From: Stigmatella aurantiaca
GTDB lineage: Bacteria; Myxococcota; Myxococcia; Myxococcales; Myxococcaceae
Reading direction: 5' to 3'
Assembly: GCF_900109545.1 (NCBI RefSeq)
Contig: NZ_FOAP01000013.1
Location: forward strand, 124,001 to 188,000
DNA: 64,000 nucleotides
Each line of letters opens with the position of its first letter. The stretch's first letter is position 1. Below are positions 59,046 to 64,000 of this stretch, piece by piece. The notes under the pieces were generated by a model, which saw nothing but the letters and a program-made list of their open reading frames with translations, searched no databases and was not told the origin of the DNA. Position numbers and translations under genes: made by a program.

Positions 59046-60452
59046 TTATTTCGTCATCTCTCGCAGCAGTTGGTAGACGAACTCGGCTCCAGGTTGCAGG
59101 GAGGCCACCGGGACGCGCTCATTGGGCGCATGGGCCGTGCGCGCGTCCTCGGGCGTCAGCGCGAAGAGGTCGATGCCGTACGCGTGGATTCCCGCCCGGC
59201 GCAGCATCGCGGATTCGGTGGTGCCCGTGGACTGGCGGGGGATGACCGGCACACCCGGCCACACGCGCGCCGCCGCAGCCTTGGCGGCCCGGAACATCGC
59301 GTTGTCTCCCACGGGTGACATGGGCGAGTCGGGCGCTCGCGTGTTCATCTCTACGTCGATGGAGGGGTCTGCCACCGCGGCCACGAGCCGAGCATGGAGC
59401 GCCTGCACATCCTCGTCCGGGAGCAGCCGGCAGTTGAGGGTGGCCTCCGCCGTCGCCGGAATCACGTTGGAGCGGGTGCCCGCGTGGAACACCGTCGGCA
59501 CGCACGTGGTGCGCATCACCGCCGCCAGCGCCGGATCCAGCCGCGCCACCGTGTCCACGGCCTCCTGGGGCGGGGCTTCCGGCGAGGCGGCAATGCGCTT
59601 CAAGGCCTCGCCCAGCTCGCCCTCCGTCATGGGCGCGCGGGCTTGAATGTGCAACCGCGCGGCGGGCGTCAGCCGGGCGGGGAAGGGGAGGGCGCCCACG
59701 CGCGCCACGGCCGCCGCCAGGCGCACCAGCGGATTGGGCGCCACCGGGGGCGCGGAGGAGTGGCCTCCCGGGCCCGTCGCCTTCAGCACCACGTTCCGGG
59801 AGACCCGCTCCGCGGCCTGAAGCGCCACGAATCGCACCCGGCCGCGGTCCTCGCTCAGCTCGGTCAGTCCTCCTTCATTGAGGGCGAACTCTGCCTCTCT
59901 CAGCTCCGGACGGTTCGCCAGCATCCACTCCAGGCCATGGCCTGCCCCCACCTCTTCGTCCGCCCCCAGGTACAAGAGGATGTCGCGTGAGCGCGGCCCC
60001 CCCTCCCGCTGGAGCCGCCGCAGCGCCAGCACACTCGCGGCCGCCATGCCCTTGTTGTCCTGCACGCCCCGCCCGTACAGGAAGCCGTCCCGCTCGGTGA
60101 GCGCCCACGGATCCGTGGCCCACTCCTCCCTCCGGGCAGGCACCGTGTCCAGGTGGGCCAGGACAAGCAGGGGCCGCCCGTTGCCCGTTCCCTTCAGCCG
60201 GGCCAGCAGGTTGCCGCGTCCGGGCGCGGGCTCGAACAGCGCCACCTCGATGTTTGCCTCGCGCAGCCACTGCCCGGCAATGCGTGCCGCTGCCGTCTCG
60301 TTCCCGGGCGGGTTGGAGGTGTCCACCGCGATCAGCTCGGAGAGCAGCGTGCGCATCTCCGCCTGCGCTCGCGGGGCTTCGGACGGCGTCCTCCCGGAGG
60401 CATGACCGCACCCGAGGGCAATGAGACCAAGGCACAGGGACAGGGCTCGCAT
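59046..60452 (-). CDS. M20-family metallopeptidase, lipoprotein
   Basis: 468 residues. Lipoprotein signal LCLGLIALGC, Cys15. Zinc ligands of the M20 family are visible: HLDTVPA (His/Asp), GVQDNKG (Asp), ADEEVGAG (Glu catalytic/ligand) and a C-terminal His within TAHAPNERV. It would cleave dipeptides or acylated amino acids outside the cytoplasm. Divergent from the 60575 gene; 122 bases between hold both promoters. Confidence 0.93.
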   Translation of the reverse strand: MRALSLCLGLIALGCGHASGRTPSEAPRAQAEMRTLLSELIAVDTSNPPGNETAAARIAGQWLREANIEVALFEPAPGRGNLLARLKGTGNGRPLLVLAHLDTVPARREEWATDPWALTERDGFLYGRGVQDNKGMAAASVLALRRLQREGGPRSRDILLYLGADEEVGAGHGLEWMLANRPELREAEFALNEGGLTELSEDRGRVRFVALQAAERVSRNVVLKATGPGGHSSAPPVAPNPLVRLAAAVARVGALPFPARLTPAARLHIQARAPMTEGELGEALKRIAASPEAPPQEAVDTVARLDPALAAVMRTTCVPTVFHAGTRSNVIPATAEATLNCRLLPDEDVQALHARLVAAVADPSIDVEMNTRAPDSPMSPVGDNAMFRAAKAAAARVWPGVPVIPRQSTGTTESAMLRRAGIHAYGIDLFALTPEDARTAHAPNERVPVASLQPGAEFVYQLLREMTK

Positions 60453-60574
60453 CCATTCACCCTAAGCCATCTGGACTCCGTTCAGGAGCAATCTCCCCGC
60501 CGAGCCCAGAGAGAACTGGCTCCGGTTGGCTTAGCATCGCGGATGGTGCCGCCAGCTCCATGAAGGGAACCGTC

Positions 60575-61399
60575 ATGCGTCCAGTCTTCATCGCTTTGTG
60601 TCTGCTGACCTTCGCCGGGGCCTCGCGGGCCGAGGCCGCCCGCAGCGCCGTCGCACTCATTTGGAAAGGTTCCAAGGACAAGGCCGAGGCCGAGGCCCAA
60701 AAAGCCACCTGGGGCCCCCTCGAGGGGTTGCTGGAAAAGACGGGCCTCCTCCTCCCGGAAGGCCATCCCAGGCTCGTCCAGAGCAGGACCGTGCCGGGCC
60801 TCAAGCCAGGCTTCTGGGTCTGGCTCCTCGGCACCTGCTCACCCGGCGATGCACCGCCCCTCCTCGAACGGTTCCAGCGGCTCGCTCCTGGCACGTATGG
60901 CCGGGAGGTGAAGGTGCCCGGGAAGACGCTCGCCTGCCCCAAGCAAGAAGGCCCTCCCGTGGAAGCCCGCGACGAGCTCCTCAAGCTGCCCTCGGGCGCG
61001 ACGCTGCGTGTGTTCACCCGCGAGGAGCCCGCCTCCGAGGACGTGGAGGACGAGGACTCGGAAGGCGCCTGGGATCGCAGCTCGCAGACCCGGTACCACT
61101 TCGTTCTCTTCGGCAAGAGCGGCGATGTGGTGGACAGGGTGGACGTGGTGGGGGACGAGACCGTCGACAAGGGAGACCCTGCCCGCGGGCCCACGTCCTA
61201 CCGTTGCGATGTCACGGGCATCGAGGCCTCGGGGGACACGGCGCTGGTCCTCACCCGCCACTGCAGCGCCGGGGGCAGCGGCGAGTGCGGCGCCCTCGTG
61301 TCCGCGGACGAGGTCATCACCGTGAAGGTGCAGCCGGACCGCAGCGTGTCCGCCAGCGAGGCGAAGCGCCAGAACGCCGAATACGGTGAGTGCGGCTGA
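60575..61399 (+). CDS. Secreted protein of unknown function
   Basis: 274 residues from ATG 60575, preceded by AAGGGA; an ATG five codons upstream is less likely. Signal peptide FIALCLLTFAGASRAEAA. The mature part has an acidic loop EDVEDEDSEG and C-terminal Cys-containing stretch HCSAGGSGECG. The pattern RYHFVLFGKSGDVVDRVDVVGDETVDKGD is beta-rich. No known domain; it may be a periplasmic or secreted factor. A lone transcript. Confidence 0.68.
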   Translation: MRPVFIALCLLTFAGASRAEAARSAVALIWKGSKDKAEAEAQKATWGPLEGLLEKTGLLLPEGHPRLVQSRTVPGLKPGFWVWLLGTCSPGDAPPLLERFQRLAPGTYGREVKVPGKTLACPKQEGPPVEARDELLKLPSGATLRVFTREEPASEDVEDEDSEGAWDRSSQTRYHFVLFGKSGDVVDRVDVVGDETVDKGDPARGPTSYRCDVTGIEASGDTALVLTRHCSAGGSGECGALVSADEVITVKVQPDRSVSASEAKRQNAEYGECG

Positions 61400-61461
61400 C
61401 CGCGCTCACGGAAGCGGGTAGACGGTGATGCGCGGGTGACGGAGAGGGCGAGGGGAGGCCC

Positions 61462-62523
61462 TCAGAGCGGCTGAACGCGCTCCACCCAACGTCCCGTGGC
61501 GAGCAGCTCCTGGAACTCCTCTCCCAGTTGCTCACTGGCCTGCCGCACCGTGTTCCAGTGGCGGATCCGCTCCGCATCGCCGAACCGGACGAAGTCCTCC
61601 CGGTCGGGAATCTTTCCGTGCGGCAGGCGCGAGACGAACGCCTCGGACGGCGACAGCAGGAGCGCGCGCTGGAAGTGCCGCGACAGGCTCCACCGCCAGC
61701 GCAGCGACTTGTCGAACCAGCCCGGAATCACATGGGGATAGAAGTGTGGATAGAGCACCAATCCCTCTCCCGGCCCGAAGTGCAGGTTCGGGTGGTAGTC
61801 CACGATGCCCCCATCCCGGTACGTCCCCGCGAGCGCGCCCGGAATGTGCACCCCGCTCATCAGCCCGGGGATGGAGCCGGAGGCCAGAAGCGCCGCCCGC
61901 AGGTTCTCCCGCGTCAGCGGCTGGTGCACCGTGGGCAAGTCCTTCAGGCCCGCGAACGGGCTGCTGTCCCCGGCGGTGTGGAAGATGGCGCGCTTCATCT
62001 GGAGCGAGAGCGTGCGCCGGCTCACCCCGTTGGCCAGCGCCGCCAGGGCCAGGCCCGAGAAGAGCACGCCCGGGGCGTCGCTGGCCGTGGGCCCCCGGCA
62101 CAGCGTCGTCATCACATGCAGCCGCGCCCAGGGGTGGCCCACAATCTCCTCCGCCCCCTGCGGCCCCAGCAGGGCCTCCAGGATGCGGGCGCTCGTTTCG
62201 GAGACGAGCGAGGGCGGCGGCCGGGGCGGATAGCGCTGCTCCAGGTACGCCGCCGCGAAGCGGTCGAGCGCCGCCACGGGCTCCTTCTGCGCCAGGCACG
62301 CCAGGCGCCAGCTCCCAATGGACGCGCCGATGAGGTGCAGCGGGCGGCTCCGGGGGGCGCGCAGGAACTCGCCGAAGAGCACCCGGTCCAGCCCAGACAG
62401 CACCAGCCACTTGGGCCCGCCCGAGGCCCCGGGCAGCACCTCCACGTCCTCGGCGCGCAGGCCGCGCTCACGCAAACGCCGCAGGGCTTCGGGACCGGCT
62501 CGCAGGGTAAGAGAAGGTGGCAT
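61462..62523 (-). CDS. Patatin-like phospholipase
   Basis: 353 residues. The patatin dyad is present: oxyanion loop GASGGPKW (32-39), nucleophile S68 in GASIGSW and D237 in YRDGGIVDY. There is no signal peptide. Enzymes of this kind hydrolyse ester bonds of phospholipids or lysophospholipids. Adjacent genes give no pathway. Confidence 0.9.
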   Translation of the reverse strand: MPPSLTLRAGPEALRRLRERGLRAEDVEVLPGASGGPKWLVLSGLDRVLFGEFLRAPRSRPLHLIGASIGSWRLACLAQKEPVAALDRFAAAYLEQRYPPRPPPSLVSETSARILEALLGPQGAEEIVGHPWARLHVMTTLCRGPTASDAPGVLFSGLALAALANGVSRRTLSLQMKRAIFHTAGDSSPFAGLKDLPTVHQPLTRENLRAALLASGSIPGLMSGVHIPGALAGTYRDGGIVDYHPNLHFGPGEGLVLYPHFYPHVIPGWFDKSLRWRWSLSRHFQRALLLSPSEAFVSRLPHGKIPDREDFVRFGDAERIRHWNTVRQASEQLGEEFQELLATGRWVERVQPL

Positions 62524-62723
62524 ACCCCGCCGACCCTATCCCGGCCGCCCGGGAAAGGGTGTTCCACCTGCACCGTCCATTCCCCGGATACTTTGAAAGA
62601 GAATGGAAAATTTAATTCTGGGGAGATCCAGAAATACCGTCTCCTTTCAATAAATCCATGAAGGCGCGGCGAAGCGCAGGGGATGACCCCCTGGCTCTCG
62701 ACGGGCCTTTCCTGGAGAGCAAC

Positions 62724-63362
62724 ATGACCCCCCGTTTCCTGAAGCGGTTCCTGATGGGCGTGGCCTCGATCGCGGGCCTGGCTGTTCCGAGCATCGCCGC
62801 GGCGCACCCCACGTGCGTGTACGTGTTCACCCACCTGGACGGCTTCACGGTCTCCACCCCCGCGGTGCCCGTCTACGTCCCCGCCCTGAGCGCGCTGGCG
62901 GATCCGATTCGCGTGCACGTGGATGAGACGGCGCAGAACATCCTCGGCTACTCCCTGAACCTGCCCGGCCTGGACCTGGGCACCGAGGGCACCCCGCTGT
63001 TCGCCCTGCCGGAGCTCGGCACCGTGCTTCCCCCCCTCTCCTTCACCCTGCCGGAGATCAACTACAACCCCTACCGCTGCATCGACATCGACGGCGTCGA
63101 GGTCCCCGCGATTCCCGTGAAGCTGCCGGCCTCGTCGCTCGTGCTGCCGGGCTTCTTCGCGGACATCGGCGAGGTGATCTTCAACATCGGCGGCGAGGAG
63201 ATCAAGGTGCTGGGCAAGCTGTTCCGCTTCAACGGCAAGCAGATCATCTTCCCCGAGCTGAACCTGGGCACCCCCGCCATCCCGGTGGGCACGCCGCAGA
63301 AGAGCATCGAGCTGCACCTCGACGGCTCGTGGAAGGTGATTCGCTACCTGGCGCCCAACTAA
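62724..63362 (+). CDS. Secreted protein of unknown function
   Basis: 212 residues from ATG 62724, behind CTGGAGAG. Signal peptide LMGVASIAGLAVPSIAAA, mature start HPTCVYV. The mature protein is a beta-rich run with Pro-Ala-Val repeats (TPAVPVYVPALSAL), two or so Cys, and a tail SIELHLDGSWKVIRYLAPN. An AT-rich stretch (62580-62660) upstream, including TTGAAA at 62594-62599, probably carries the promoter. No family recognised. Confidence 0.72.
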   Translation: MTPRFLKRFLMGVASIAGLAVPSIAAAHPTCVYVFTHLDGFTVSTPAVPVYVPALSALADPIRVHVDETAQNILGYSLNLPGLDLGTEGTPLFALPELGTVLPPLSFTLPEINYNPYRCIDIDGVEVPAIPVKLPASSLVLPGFFADIGEVIFNIGGEEIKVLGKLFRFNGKQIIFPELNLGTPAIPVGTPQKSIELHLDGSWKVIRYLAPN

Positions 63363-63448
63363 GCGGAACGTAGGAACGAAGTCGCAGAGCACTCCGCTTC
63401 CCAGGGCATCGTGCTAGAGGGCTCTCATCCTCACGGGAGCCCTCGCCC

Positions 63449-64000
63449 ATGTCTCTGGTCCTGACCGCCCACGTTCTCGAGCTGCCGCTTCGCCATGCCT
63501 GGACGATTGCCCGGGGGACCAGTACCTCCAAGCGCAACGTCCTCGTGGAGCTTCGCTCGGGGACGCTCACCGGGCGGGGAGAGGCGGCGCCCAACGTCCG
63601 GTATGGGGAGTCCGCGGAGACGGTGCTGGAGGCCCTCCAGATTCTTGCGCCGGTGGTGGAGGGGGCCGACCCCCGCCACTTCCGGGAGGTATCGGAGGCG
63701 CTCCAGGCCGCCGTGCCGGGCCACGGCGCGGCGAAGGCGGCGGTGGACATCGCCCTGCACGACCTGGCCGCGCAGTTGCTGGACGTTCCGCTGTACCGGC
63801 TGTGGGGGGTGAACCCGGCGCGCATGCCCCTCACCTCGTTCTCCATCGGCATCGATGAGCCGGAGACGCTCGCGCGCAAGGTGCAGGAGGCCGCGCCGTA
63901 CCCGGTGCTCAAGGTGAAGCTGGGCGCAGGCCGCGTGCGCGAGGTGTTCGGCGCGGTGCGCCAGGCCACATCCAAGGTGATTCGCGTGGATGCCAACGAG
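63449..64000 (+). CDS. Enolase-superfamily epimerase (MR/MLE type), 5' part
   Basis: 184 codons to the window edge; the gene continues right. Start ATG 63449 with GGGAG upstream. Features of mandelate racemase/muconate-lactonising enzymes and L-Ala-D/L-Glu epimerases: PLRHAWTIARGTSTSKRNVLVEL N-terminal capping part, AAVDIALHDLAAQLL, KxK base K155/K157 in VLKVKLG, and the first metal aspartate D181 in RVDANE. The remaining metal ligands are outside. A dipeptide epimerase of peptidoglycan recycling is likely. Confidence 0.86.
   Translation, partial: MSLVLTAHVLELPLRHAWTIARGTSTSKRNVLVELRSGTLTGRGEAAPNVRYGESAETVLEALQILAPVVEGADPRHFREVSEALQAAVPGHGAAKAAVDIALHDLAAQLLDVPLYRLWGVNPARMPLTSFSIGIDEPETLARKVQEAAPYPVLKVKLGAGRVREVFGAVRQATSKVIRVDANE

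Noticed and set aside
1-64000. CRISPR array, tRNA, rRNA, prophage or insertion sequence
   Set aside because: No regularly spaced direct repeats, cloverleaf-like sequence, phage structural genes, transposase motifs or paired terminal repeats were seen.

Overview
The window is GC-rich bacterial chromosome (protein-coding third positions are almost all G or C), gene-dense on both strands, with no insertion sequence, prophage, CRISPR array, rRNA or tRNA gene that I can see. The content points to a predatory/social myxobacterium of the Cystobacterineae (Myxococcus, Stigmatella, Cystobacter or Archangium type). The evidence is a DUF2378 protein (the Myxococcus paralogous family), a SitA-type lipoprotein beside a SitI3-type immunity protein, a bacterial GRAS protein, several stand-alone response regulators, and an unusually large number of lipoproteins. 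I infer the clade from gene families, not from any database match.

Layout: 1-876 is the 3' end of an MlaD/MCE gene. 904-2790 is a MocR-type regulator divergent from a small DUF2917 gene, with a perfect 11-bp inverted repeat between them. 2798-8401 holds a cyclase-family lipoprotein, three GT4 glycosyltransferases (a surface-polysaccharide group) and an outer-membrane lipoprotein. 8614-14704 holds a class V aminotransferase, a double-KaiC ATPase coupled to a response regulator, and a haem-oxygenase-like oxidase (HDO) plus VOC enzyme facing a class III aminotransferase. 14729-24584 is largely metabolic and housekeeping: a phosphatase, alr, an LpxL-like acyltransferase, an M1 peptidase, an enoyl-CoA hydratase with an HDO-cupin fusion, a phosphoribosyltransferase-like protein and orn. 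24594-31004 is a signalling block: a response regulator, DUF2378, a receiver-GAF-GAF-kinase, an FKBP, a GRAS protein coupled to pncC, and a STAS-like protein.

31039-46729 holds a HelD-like helicase, two very large unknown proteins (one with an EF-hand and membrane segments, one with a possible nuclease-like C-terminus), a CARDB lipoprotein, a second FKBP, an aldo/keto reductase, a dienelactone hydrolase lacking its nucleophile, a cysteine-free glutaredoxin, a CAP lipoprotein and an SpoIIIAA/Ycf45-type ATPase. 46836-52007 holds small basic proteins, a HAD 5'-nucleotidase and a SEC-C methionine aminopeptidase. 52037-53535 is the SitA/SitI pair. 53632-64000 holds a C39 peptidase, a GreA/B-like protein, a solitary HsdR-N nuclease-domain protein of visibly lower GC, a second (intact) dienelactone hydrolase, a translationally coupled Cys-rich pair, an M20 peptidase, a patatin, secreted proteins and the start of an enolase-superfamily epimerase.

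The most distinctive items are the SitA-type lipoprotein that stops where the toxin domain should begin, two unrelated HDO-type oxidases about 9 kb apart with different partners, the GRAS-pncC coupling, and several enzyme-fold proteins whose catalytic residues are missing. Many convergent gene pairs end in compact hairpins that include both stop codons.
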